A stretch of DNA of 64,000 nucleotides from Plasmodium coatneyi (taxonomy: Eukaryota; Apicomplexa; Aconoidasida; Haemosporida; Plasmodiidae). The position numbers and the translations under genes are program-made. Of the stretch, positions 33,012 through 42,282 are shown in pieces. The stretch lies in contig NC_033556.1 of the NCBI RefSeq assembly GCF_001680005.1, forward strand, positions 310,001 to 374,000, written 5' to 3'. The notes beneath the pieces were generated by a model. The model was not told where the DNA came from and ran no database searches. It was given only the letters and a program-made list of their open reading frames with translations. The stretch's first letter is position 1. Every line of letters starts with the position of its first letter.

Positions 33012-34090
33012 TTTTTATTGTTTCTTTTTTGTTGCCCTTTTTGCCTTTTTTTTTGTATTTGCATGGGGTTGTCATCCATCCGGTCATTTTTTGCATTTGC
33101 GTGTGCCCCTTTGGACAGACATTAAGCACTCCCTACTCGCATCTCGCCTGCATGCTTTTTAAAATTTCCTCCCCGTAAAATGCACACTCTTTTTTGTCAC
33201 ACCTTAACACAACTGATGCGTAGAAAAAGTGGTGAACTCACCATTTATACGAATGTTTGGCGGCACACCTGAAATATGGGCATATTTGACGTTTTCCCTA
33301 ACGTGGGCTGCGTCTCCATGAGGAAGGTTTAAACTTATTCTCTCTTCGGATGTTCTTCCTCCCGAATGTTTTCTTCTCCCCTCCCTTTTTATCACAAAAA
33401 AAAGAAAAAGGGGCACCTTATTTTATGCCCTTTTTTGGTGCATTAATAACAGGTTGACTTTTTCCTCCCCACGGCAATTTAAATTTCAGCGAATCGAAAG
33501 GCGTGACGCCATAACGGCACATCGGGATGCGCACCCGATTGGCGTTAAAAATGTTTCACTGCCAAGTGGGGACATATGCATTGGTGAATTCTTTCGCGAT
33601 CATCGAAATGGGGGAGCTCCACGAAGGGGGGGACACGCACCAAAGGTACACCTAATAAATAAATGCCATCCCAATTAATGGCATCCCAATTAATGGCATC
33701 CCAATTAATGCCAACCGCTAGATTCATTTTTTAAAAAAAGCGCATCGGTGAGTCATTTTGTGCGGAGTTCAGTAGCCATTTCTGCTCTGACAAAAGGGGG
33801 GAAAAAGAAGATTGGGAAGAGAAAAGATAAACTCGTCACCTCTGTGTAGCCAATTCGATCAGCCCATTTGGGGAGGTACCATTTCGCAAGCGCTCTCTAT
33901 ACGAAGGGGATTGTCCGAATGGAGAATGCACTGTGAGGAGCCAACAAGAAAGTTTGAAAGGAACGTGGATGAACGTACGTCCCTTCATTGGATGCATAAA
34001 TTTGGAGATGCTCCTCTGCTGTTCACTCCTGTGTCCTCCCCTCTGCACCGTTTGACGGCCCATCGAAGGCATCCAAATTGAAGCCCCAGA
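33012..34090. other. Intergenic region with a short tandem repeat
   Basis: No gene is supported. It holds the 15-bp tandem repeat described at 33665-33709 and presumably the promoter of the MED10-like gene. Confidence 0.5.
33665..33709. repeat. 15-bp tandem repeat, three copies
   Basis: The unit GGCATCCCAATTAAT is present three times in direct succession; the first copy has C for G at its second position. It lies about 380 bases upstream of the MED10-like start. Each unit contains CCAATTAATGG-like partial dyads across the joins. Confidence 0.9.
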
Positions 34091-35032
34091 ATGAGCGAAA
34101 GCAAGGGGAGAATAAAGTTAAAAATTCATTTCGGAAATGAGGTGGAGAATAATGACCAAGCGGTGGTGAGTGAAAAAGGGAAGCCGATCAAATCGACTGA
34201 CTTGAAGAGGAGGAGTGGTCATGCAGAAGATGAGTCAGATGGGAAGGAAGACGAAGGAGAGAGCAGCGAATCGCTGGATGGACGAGACGAGGACAGTTGC
34301 AAAGGACGCAAGAGACACAAGAGAGATCGCCTGGAAGAGAGAATTACTTCCATCATTTCGAAGCTAACCAGAATAGCCTGCATTTGCGAAGACAAGAATA
34401 ATTACGTCACCGACAATAATAGTGTCACGCATAGTGGGGAAAATAGCAACGAGGATAGCCACACACAGAGTAATGATAAAAGTGGGGAGTACCTCCGCAA
34501 GTACAATCGCGCATACAGCGGTGACAACAGTGGAAAGTACAGCTTGGATTACAGTCACGATGGTAGCCGAGATGAGGGCAAAGAAAGTAGGAACTCCAAA
34601 ATCTGCAAAAAACTTACCAAAGAAATGTACAAGTATGAGAAGAGCCTCATGAGTCTAAATAACTTTATTAACAATAGGAAGAATAGGCTCGATGAAGTTA
34701 CCTTCCCTAACGGACTAATAAAAGCAGTAGATAACTACCAAAGTCCGGACGTCTGGATTTACAACTACCTCCTCCTGGAGTGCAAGAAACAGAGCGATAA
34801 GTATCGTAACTTAATACAAAACATTGCTGCGTTTGATAGCACACTGAAGAATAAAATTATGAACGAAGGGGCTGATGGGATTACGATGCCGGTGTATGCC
34901 TCCGTTGCTAAAAGTAAGATTGGGGGATTGCCAAAGGAAGGGAAGAACTATTACGAAAATGTGCATGTGCCGAAGGAACTCGCGGGGGCATACTTTGAAG
35001 AATTGAAGAGGCGCAAGATGCGGCACGGGTGA
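34091..35032 (+). CDS. MED10: Mediator complex subunit 10-like protein
   Basis: The 313-residue product has an acidic, Ser/Asp-rich, probably disordered N-terminal half with a basic cluster KGRKRHKRDR near residue 80. A compact helical domain follows at about residues 178-265. In this domain the order LNNFINN, VTFPNGLIKAVDNYQSPDVW and KYRNLIQNIAAFDSTLKNKI resembles MED10 (animal sequence: two short helices, V-P-LEVFDYID-G-NP, then a long helix ending in KFK-LL-EL). MED10 belongs to the middle module of Mediator, which links DNA-bound regulators with RNA polymerase II. Its length is more than twice that of animal MED10, because of the low-complexity half. The assignment rests on my visual comparison and should be treated as probable, not certain. 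Confidence 0.65.
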   Translation: MSESKGRIKLKIHFGNEVENNDQAVVSEKGKPIKSTDLKRRSGHAEDESDGKEDEGESSESLDGRDEDSCKGRKRHKRDRLEERITSIISKLTRIACICEDKNNYVTDNNSVTHSGENSNEDSHTQSNDKSGEYLRKYNRAYSGDNSGKYSLDYSHDGSRDEGKESRNSKICKKLTKEMYKYEKSLMSLNNFINNRKNRLDEVTFPNGLIKAVDNYQSPDVWIYNYLLLECKKQSDKYRNLIQNIAAFDSTLKNKIMNEGADGITMPVYASVAKSKIGGLPKEGKNYYENVHVPKELAGAYFEELKRRKMRHG

Positions 35033-38006
35033 GCTGCATCGCATACATCAGCACAAGCGTCACCCTAACTGGGCACCAACGTGAAGGGCAACACGTTTGC
35101 ACCCCCATTCTGTCCAATCTCCTATTTGTCTGGTCCACAACGTATAGTGGGGTTCTGTTCAGTTATTTATCTGTTCGTCCGTACCCTATGTTTGGTGTTT
35201 AAATTTTGTTTCCCTTTTGGCAACATTTTTGAAGTGGGCCAAAGGCGGTAGTCTGGACACGCAACTTCTTACGCAATCGTGCCGCTGCTCAGCCTGGTGA
35301 AGTGAAGACGTTGCGACGAAAAATTGAAGTGTGCACACCTTTCGCAACAAACGTTTTTTTTTTTTTTTCAGTTGCGCTTATATTTGCCGCGAAGTTGTAT
35401 TTTGCTCTAAATTGTAAAGTTTCTTATGTGTGATTGTTCACAAGGGAGGTATTATGGCAATTATTTGTCCTTTTTTTTTTGTAACCATTCACGTGTACGC
35501 ATCGCACATGGGAAATACTTTTTTTTTTTTTTTTTTCTTTAAAACCATTTTTGGAATATCGCATGTCGGTGTAGAGTTTCCGCCGAGAAGTTCATTCGCC
35601 ACACTCCCCTGGCAAGTAAAACGTAAAATAGGCACAATTGAAAATGCCTTTTGGGTGGAGGTGAAGTCTCATCATAACATCACATCATTCCCATTTTTTT
35701 CTTTTACAGCGTACTTAGCGTTGTGTGTACATTTGGGGGGAATACATTTTTGTTTGTGTATATAGGAGGGGCACGGCAAAAACAGTGGGCAGATTAATTG
35801 CCCTTCCTAATGCAGTCACCGTTTGAGTGAGTTGCTCTGCATACATGCACATGAGCAAGTATACACGCGAAGTGTTAAGAGTACATTTCTTCTGCGTGGT
35901 TCTCCCTTTGGTGCACCAAAATTTGTCATCCGGCGCAACCTAGCTGCGTCCTTTGCGGCACCACAACTGTCGCTACGGTTTGATGAGGGAAGAATGTGTT
36001 ATTTTTCTTTGCTTGGCGCCCTTTCCACAGAGAAGCTCCATCCAACGTTGCCAAAGGGGAAAAAAAATAATAAAAAAATGGAACGGGATGATAGCAGCAA
36101 TACACAGCACAGCGCAACAAAATTAACCTTTTCTCATTTTTGCCCAAATGGTCCTACACAAACTCCACGACGCGACATTAAAAAATAACCTACACAGGAA
36201 CATGCAGCGTAAACGTTTCTTCTTTCCCCGTTGATGAGCTTCTACATTTTTACTTTCTCCCATTGTATGCATATCAATCCGCATAAAAAATCTGTGCAGT
36301 CCATTTCTGCGTTAATGTTCGCCCCCCACCCCACTCCACGTACGCATGTGGTACGTCCGTAGGTGCGTGCATAACATACGTGAGCGTAGTTGGTAGGCGT
36401 CACCCGTCCGCGCATACCCTCCAGATGGTGCCGCTTTTTTAAAAGGAAACATCTACTCCTTTTTAATTAATTTTTTTTTTTTTTTTTTTTCTCGTTCTTT
36501 TCACTATCCCAGTTCACATTTTATCGTACGACCGAGAGGGGTTCCAAGTTCCTCCGTTTGAAAATTTACTCCACATTCGTCATATGCAAAGTACATGCAT
36601 GCGTGTTTGTAAATGTTTGTGCAGTTTATACAATTTGCGCAGTTTATGCATTTTATACAGTTTGTGCAGTTTGTACGTACAGCCGTGCGTAATGCCCTTT
36701 TGAAGTGCGTCGGATGGACCTCCACATAGTGCGACGAATGGCGCATCGTGCCTTTTTATTTTCCCCGGCGAAGAATTAAGCGCGCTGCTACGCGTATGTA
36801 TTATGAATGTACAAATACAGAGGACATAAGAATGTAGAGAGGCTGGGCGCGTTTCATTGCAGCTTCAGCCGTTTTTTTTTTTTTTTTTTTTTTCTTATTT
36901 TCAATCACATAGAAGTATTGTTAACGTGTTTTCAAAGTGGGCATATTATATTACACGGGTATGTATACAAACGTGTACAAAAGAAAAAATTATTTGCTTA
37001 CTTTTTGGATACATATGGAATTTTCCTTATGTTTATAAGCACATATGCGTGTTGGCCCCCAACCCTTTGGTCTTCCTTCCTTTTCCTTTTCCTTGATTCT
37101 TCCCCATTTGAACATTTTATTTTTTTATTTTCCGCTAGCCATCTTGCTTAAGTTTAGCCATATATATTTTTTTTTTTTTCCATACATATCGTTGCAGAGG
37201 TATACACGCAGCTGCGTTTTTAAAGAATTTGTTTTTATCTCACCTTTTTATCCTCCTTCTTTTTGCCATTTTCGGAAGGAGTCTTGAGAGGTGTGAATAA
37301 GCGCTAGGATTGACAGGCGCGTGTGTATTATCGGCATATGTGTACGCCTGAGAGGAAGCCATTTGTGCCCACGCACAGAGATCGCCACATTTTGCGCGAT
37401 TGTCACGTTTGTGGCGACTGTTACGTTTGTCGCCTTCTTTGCTAACGGATCCCCCGTGAGGACCGCGGCAGAGTGGCCACCTTTTCCCGAGGCCACTCGT
37501 TGGATATGCATCCCCCTGTTGTGCAGGCCAAGGCCACACCAACGCACATGTAGCCAAAAGGCCGCACCCCACATGTGAAGGTGCCTACACCTGTGCAGAA
37601 CACACCCGCATAGCGTACCCCATTGTACATGCGGAAATTATTTCAAGCAGTTGGAAACATTGAGGCGGAGCTGTGGGAAGACCCAAAACGAAGGTCCACC
37701 CGTCCGTCCATCCGCCCAGCACATGTGTACCTGTACATCCACTTGTAGCCCGTGCGCGTAGTACACATAGGTGTAAGTATAAGCGTAAGTGCAAGAACCC
37801 ACTCAGGTACACCGCCAAACCAGTGTGAGAGTCACCCACAGTCGTGAACATTTTTAATTTCCTTTTCCCCAAGAAAAAAAAAAAAAAAAAAACTTTGGGA
37901 ATGAAAAATTGAGAAGCAATGAAGAGGTAAAAATTGTGCAGGTAAAAAATAACGCAGTCATATAGCAATTTATTTTTAAAAAAAAAAAAAAAAAAAATTT
38001 CATATA
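35033..38006. other. 3-kb intergenic region upstream of the CHIP-like gene
   Basis: No gene is supported; many frames are open only because they run through T tracts. T tracts occur near 35518-35536, 36471-36490 and 36871-36893, and A tracts near 37874-37891 and 37979-37997, the last just before the CHIP-like start. A 9-bp tandem repeat lies at 36615-36677. Confidence 0.5.
36615..36677. repeat. 9-bp tandem repeat, seven imperfect copies
   Basis: Seven successive 9-base units vary around GTTTGTGCA and GTTTATACA (36615-36623 through 36669-36677). It is non-coding by position. On the minus strand it happens to read as Asn-Cys-Thr/Ile triplets, which I take to be a chance by-product of the period being a multiple of three. 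Confidence 0.85.
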
Positions 38007-41000
38007 ATGAAAAGTATAGCAGAAATTGAAGGGCGCCAAAGTGAACATTTTAAGAACAAGTATAACAGCACGAAGAAGAATAAAAAACGAGTTTGTGATT
38101 TTCGTAACTTCTCCAATCATAGGAGGGTTAAAAAAAGAGCTAACAGAAAAATTAACAGAGGGAACAAACACTGGGATGCAAACGCCGTAAAAAATAGAGC
38201 GCTTTTTTTACACACAAAACTTTTAAAATCTTTAAAACAAATGGAGACAAATAAAGGGGAAGAAAAAAAAAATTTTTTGAAAAATTGGAACATGAATTAT
38301 TTATCCAACAATTTTAGCGCTTTTATGAAGGGCGCGGAGAGCGTCGCTGGGGACAGAAGCCACAGCGGTAAAAACGGTCTTAGTGGGCGCAGCGCGCACA
38401 GCGGGAATCGTTGCTTTCTGAGCAGAAATGTGGACCCAGAAAGGGGGGGCAACGCTCATAATGAGAGCGGCACCCACGGAGAAGGGTCTAGCGAACTGTA
38501 CAGTCAAGGGGATCGGTACAACATCTACGTTCCCCAGCAGAATAGCCCTAACTTCTCGCACACAACGTGCAAACAGGTACAGGGCAACGCCCCAAATGTA
38601 AACAACTTACCCCCTCATGAATATATCCAGTCATCAACAAAGGAACATACCCCCTATGGTGATATACGAGGGGTATGGGAAAAGATAAAGAGCAGGAGTG
38701 GTCTTTCCAATTTTGTAGAAACTGTAATTCAAGACGGCGTCAATGCTGTTAGCGAGAAAATTGGTGCTTTCAGCGATGGCGGCTATGAGAAGAACCCCAG
38801 CAGGAAGGACGATTGGGGTGGTCACGTCGGAAGTGCACATTATAGCAAAGTCAAGCACGACCCGACATACGGAGATCAATCCAGCGTGAACGAAACGTAC
38901 CATATAGCATCAAGCAACAACAGAACCACCGGTAATAGTAGTAGTCAAAATAAGGGCAATGGGAATAACCAACACAGCGGAAAGGGTGGAAGTAACACCC
39001 AAAGTAACTACAACAGTAAGGACACAGGACGGGGCACCAACAGCAACAACTACCACCATAGCGGTAACAACACATATAATAGTAGTGCAAGTGGGTATAC
39101 AAATGGTAGAACTCCCAACGGAGGAGGAAGCAACGACAACAATAATGATGGAGACGGAGATGACGATGGGAATAATGGGCACTACGGCGGAAACGGCAGG
39201 TGTGACAATAACGGGGAGAGTAACGACGACGATCATGACGACGATGAGGATGATAACGATGACGATGGGGAACGAAGCAACGGTCGGAGTGGACACCAAA
39301 ATGAACGAGTCCACGACCCAGGTGATCCAAATGGGAAAATGTACTACTCAAGAAATAACGGCTCGTCCGCATCAGTAACGTCTTCATATATTAACACAGA
39401 TGCAAATACATCGAATAGCGGTGCGATGAAGCATCAGTGTCAGAAGAAGCGGAAAAGTGGGAGAACCAGTTGCCCAACTGCAAACGATAACAACAATGGA
39501 CGAACCAGTAACAGTGCCAGCAGTGTTAACTTCATAGGGGGAGGAAGCAGCAGCAATGGGTATGGTGACTACAATAGTAGCGGTGTAGAGTATGCCAATG
39601 TAGACAGGAGGACTAACCTCAATTTAAGAAGAGGAATGAACGATGGTAATGTTGAATATTATAATCCGTACAGGATGGATGATATATATGACAGATCCGC
39701 CACGGAAGCACCCAATCATAACCGTGGAAATTACGATTGCAGTGGTGGTCATTATAGAGATAACTACGCCAGCAGCCGTGGGGACGATGCCCATGGGGGG
39801 AACACAATCGGAAGGAACAGCGGAAGTATTGGCTACGCTAACAACGGTAATAACTGTAACAACAATATCAGCGGAAGTGGGAATGATCAGGAGACCAATT
39901 TAGGCCCCACCAGCAATTCCACGATGAGTAAAAATATTGGGAATAAAAGAAACTACGGCACCAATGTGAATTATGAGGACATGTGCCTCAACCCTAGTTA
40001 CGCCAAACAGGGGGACAGCAACAGCAACAACAACAGCAGCAACAGTAAGCAAATAAGGAAAGGCCAAAACTGCGGAGATGGCGGGGACAGTGGTGATAGT
40101 AACCATGGTGATTGCAACGATTGTGCTGATCGTGATGACCGTGGTGACTGTGGCAACGCAGAGGATCAATCGCAGAAGCGACTCGTGCACGCCGCAAACT
40201 CGGAAATGCTCAACCCGGAGGACAGGAAGAGAGAAGCGGAAAAATACAAAGTGTTAGGAAACCAAAGCTACAAGTTGGGCTATTTCGAATCCGCCATCGA
40301 TTATTACACCAAGGCAATTTCCTACGACAACACCAATCATGTGTATTACACGAATAGGGCCCTCTGCTATAAGAAGCAGAAACTATGGAAGCTAGCCAAC
40401 AGTGACGCAAGGCAGGCCCTAAACTTGGAGGAAGAATCTGTGAAGGCGCACTTCATTCTTGGATTGACCCTCCTACATCTGAACAGTTTAGAAGAGGGTT
40501 TAAAAAAACTAACAAAAGCGAAAACCCTATCTAGTTATTTAAAAGACTCAAACGAAAGCGAAATAAACAGATACATATTGCAGGCAAAAAAGTTAATATA
40601 CCTTCGAGATGAACAGAACAAGCAGCTCACCTATACCGAACTGCAGTCGTTTCTAATCGATAAAATAAACCTACTGAACCAAATTGGCTACATATCAAAT
40701 GAGGAGAAATGTTTACGAACTCAGCAGACAGAGAATCTGTTTAAGGAGGTTTTAAATTCCTTCCAAAAGAAACAGATACCAGATTATTTGTGTTGTAAAA
40801 TCTCCATGTGCTTAATGAATGAGCCAGTCATTACCCCTAGTGGTATGACTTACGATAAAATATTTTTGTATGAACACGTGAAGCATAATGGGTCCTTCGA
40901 TCCCGTTAGTAGAGAGCAATTCTCTATGCGGGAGGTTATTCCAAATTATGCCATTAAAGAGGCTACGGATAATTTTTTGAAGTGCAACCCGTGGGCCTTC

Positions 41001-41009
41001 GAGGAGTAG
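38007..41009 (+). CDS. CHIP: CHIP-type E3 ubiquitin ligase (TPR + U-box) with a long low-complexity N-terminal extension
   Basis: The 1000-residue single-exon product ends with the two domains of CHIP/STUB1. Three TPR units start near residue 742 (KYKVLGNQSYKLGYFESAID) and run to about 850. A helical hairpin follows, then a U-box from about 925 to the end, with CCKISMCLMNEPVITPSGMTYD and a conserved DPVSREQ. In CHIP the TPRs bind the C-terminal EEVD of HSP70 and HSP90, and the U-box recruits an E2 enzyme to ubiquitylate chaperone clients; the HSP90 gene of this parasite lies 20 kb downstream. Residues about 110-735 are a disordered insert rich in Asn, Gly, Ser, Asp and Tyr; the first 110 residues are lysine-rich. 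Human CHIP has about 300 residues, so the extension is roughly 740 residues. The start lies directly after an A tract. Confidence 0.9.
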   Translation: MKSIAEIEGRQSEHFKNKYNSTKKNKKRVCDFRNFSNHRRVKKRANRKINRGNKHWDANAVKNRALFLHTKLLKSLKQMETNKGEEKKNFLKNWNMNYLSNNFSAFMKGAESVAGDRSHSGKNGLSGRSAHSGNRCFLSRNVDPERGGNAHNESGTHGEGSSELYSQGDRYNIYVPQQNSPNFSHTTCKQVQGNAPNVNNLPPHEYIQSSTKEHTPYGDIRGVWEKIKSRSGLSNFVETVIQDGVNAVSEKIGAFSDGGYEKNPSRKDDWGGHVGSAHYSKVKHDPTYGDQSSVNETYHIASSNNRTTGNSSSQNKGNGNNQHSGKGGSNTQSNYNSKDTGRGTNSNNYHHSGNNTYNSSASGYTNGRTPNGGGSNDNNNDGDGDDDGNNGHYGGNGRCDNNGESNDDDHDDDEDDNDDDGERSNGRSGHQNERVHDPGDPNGKMYYSRNNGSSASVTSSYINTDANTSNSGAMKHQCQKKRKSGRTSCPTANDNNNGRTSNSASSVNFIGGGSSSNGYGDYNSSGVEYANVDRRTNLNLRRGMNDGNVEYYNPYRMDDIYDRSATEAPNHNRGNYDCSGGHYRDNYASSRGDDAHGGNTIGRNSGSIGYANNGNNCNNNISGSGNDQETNLGPTSNSTMSKNIGNKRNYGTNVNYEDMCLNPSYAKQGDSNSNNNSSNSKQIRKGQNCGDGGDSGDSNHGDCNDCADRDDRGDCGNAEDQSQKRLVHAANSEMLNPEDRKREAEKYKVLGNQSYKLGYFESAIDYYTKAISYDNTNHVYYTNRALCYKKQKLWKLANSDARQALNLEEESVKAHFILGLTLLHLNSLEEGLKKLTKAKTLSSYLKDSNESEINRYILQAKKLIYLRDEQNKQLTYTELQSFLIDKINLLNQIGYISNEEKCLRTQQTENLFKEVLNSFQKKQIPDYLCCKISMCLMNEPVITPSGMTYDKIFLYEHVKHNGSFDPVSREQFSMREVIPNYAIKEATDNFLKCNPWAFEE
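38900..40170 (+). repeat. Asn/Gly/Ser/Asp low-complexity region in CHIP-like protein
   Basis: The coding strand consists largely of AAC, AAT, AGC, AGT, GGT, GAC and GAT codons with no exact long tandem unit. It includes an Asp-rich block near nucleotides 39220-39270 and an Asn-Ser block near 40015-40050. This also creates misleading open frames on both strands. Confidence 0.8.
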
Positions 41010-42282
41010 CAAATTCCAACAGGGGGGGACACGTGAATAATAATGGGATGCAATTATCCGGTGTGTGACTGCAAGGCGGGAGAGATAAAACCAAACACGT
41101 CCATTTTATTTTATTTTATTTATTTTTTCTTTTTTACCATCTGTGCATCCCGAATGTCATGTCGTTTTGAAGGGAAGTGAACGGAACGTGACGTGGAACC
41201 CATTTTTAACACCCCCCCTATTACCATCGTTTGTTCATAACGAAGCGGTCCTGTGGTAGGCCCCCCCGGTTGTTCCCCCTCGTCGTCGCTGTGCATGTGA
41301 TGGTGTGACGCATGTCATGTCAAGCACATCGTGTGCAGCTTATGTGTGTAATTTTTTTTTTTTTCCCCATTTTGAAGAGGAAAAAGCATGACGAAAGAGG
41401 AGCGAACGGGCGCCCTACCCTGGCATGTGTGTGTGTACCTATTTGTTGGCATATACGACTGGGAATTTTTCCACCCCCCATGTGTATGAGCTCTTCCCCC
41501 AAACGCATTCCTTTTTATGCACCCCGGTTATTGCTCCCATTGTTGTTAGTATTACTTGCATTTTTTTAATTTTTTTTAATTATAAACCTTTTTTGAAGTT
41601 CCAATTGGAAGCGACAGCATCGCCTATGTGGTTAAATGATGAGCCGGATTTGCACGTCATTCTTCAGTTCAACACGTGTGTTAGGAGAACACTCCCCATT
41701 TTGCTTCACCAACTATGGCCAATCGGTAGCTTTTTATATGGCTCATCCGCTGAGCACACCACTTTGGCTTCGTTCAGTGTAACCTTCTTCCCGTGGGGCA
41801 TGCAAGGTGGGTATTCTTCTTCTGCGCAGAGTTTGGCCCTTTGGGACATCCCATTTTTGATTTGCGCTTCGCGTCGATGCTGCGGAAGGGGTTAACGGAT
41901 TTTCCAAAAAGGTGCACCCCGAACGAATTGCCCCCCACGGATGATGTAACGGATCCATTAAGAAGCAAAAAAAAAAAAAATAAATAAATAATAAATAAAT
42001 AATGACCCATGGAGCGTCTCCGCCTAAAGCAAGCCTCGCAGCAACAGGCGAAATGTGCGAAGGGACACAACAACGATGGTCTCAGTTTGTATTTATCTTT
42101 TACCCAAGTGGTAACTACGCAGAATTATGTAGCATCCCCTAGGAGCGTAGCGCGTGCCACTTCTTTTATACCATCGTGGAAGTTAGTCGATTTGCTTTAA
42201 TCCCGGAGGCGCACATTTTTTACACAGTTGGGGGGAGTTGCCTCTCTCTCCACATCCCCGCCCTGAGCGATGAGAGGCTATA
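41010..42282. other. Intergenic region between CHIP-like and RAP genes
   Basis: No gene is supported. A 156-residue open frame at 41425-41895 on the plus strand has no Plasmodium-like composition. There are A/T tracts near 41351-41364 and 41968-42001. It should contain the promoter of the RAP gene. Confidence 0.5.

Noticed and set aside
36504..36746. 80-residue minus-strand frame with Asn-Cys-Thr-Asn-Cys repeats
   Set aside because: The periodicity comes from a 9-bp non-coding tandem repeat; flanking residues show no coding character.
38851..39387. Several 130-180-residue frames antisense or out of frame within the CHIP-like low-complexity region
   Set aside because: Low-complexity Asn/Gly/Ser/Asp codons are open in many frames; the TPR/U-box frame is the only one with recognisable domains.
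41425..41895. 156-residue open frame on the plus strand between CHIP-like and RAP genes
   Set aside because: Composition is unlike Plasmodium proteins (few Lys and Asn, many Cys, Pro and Ser), there is no motif, and it lies in a region otherwise typical of intergenic DNA.
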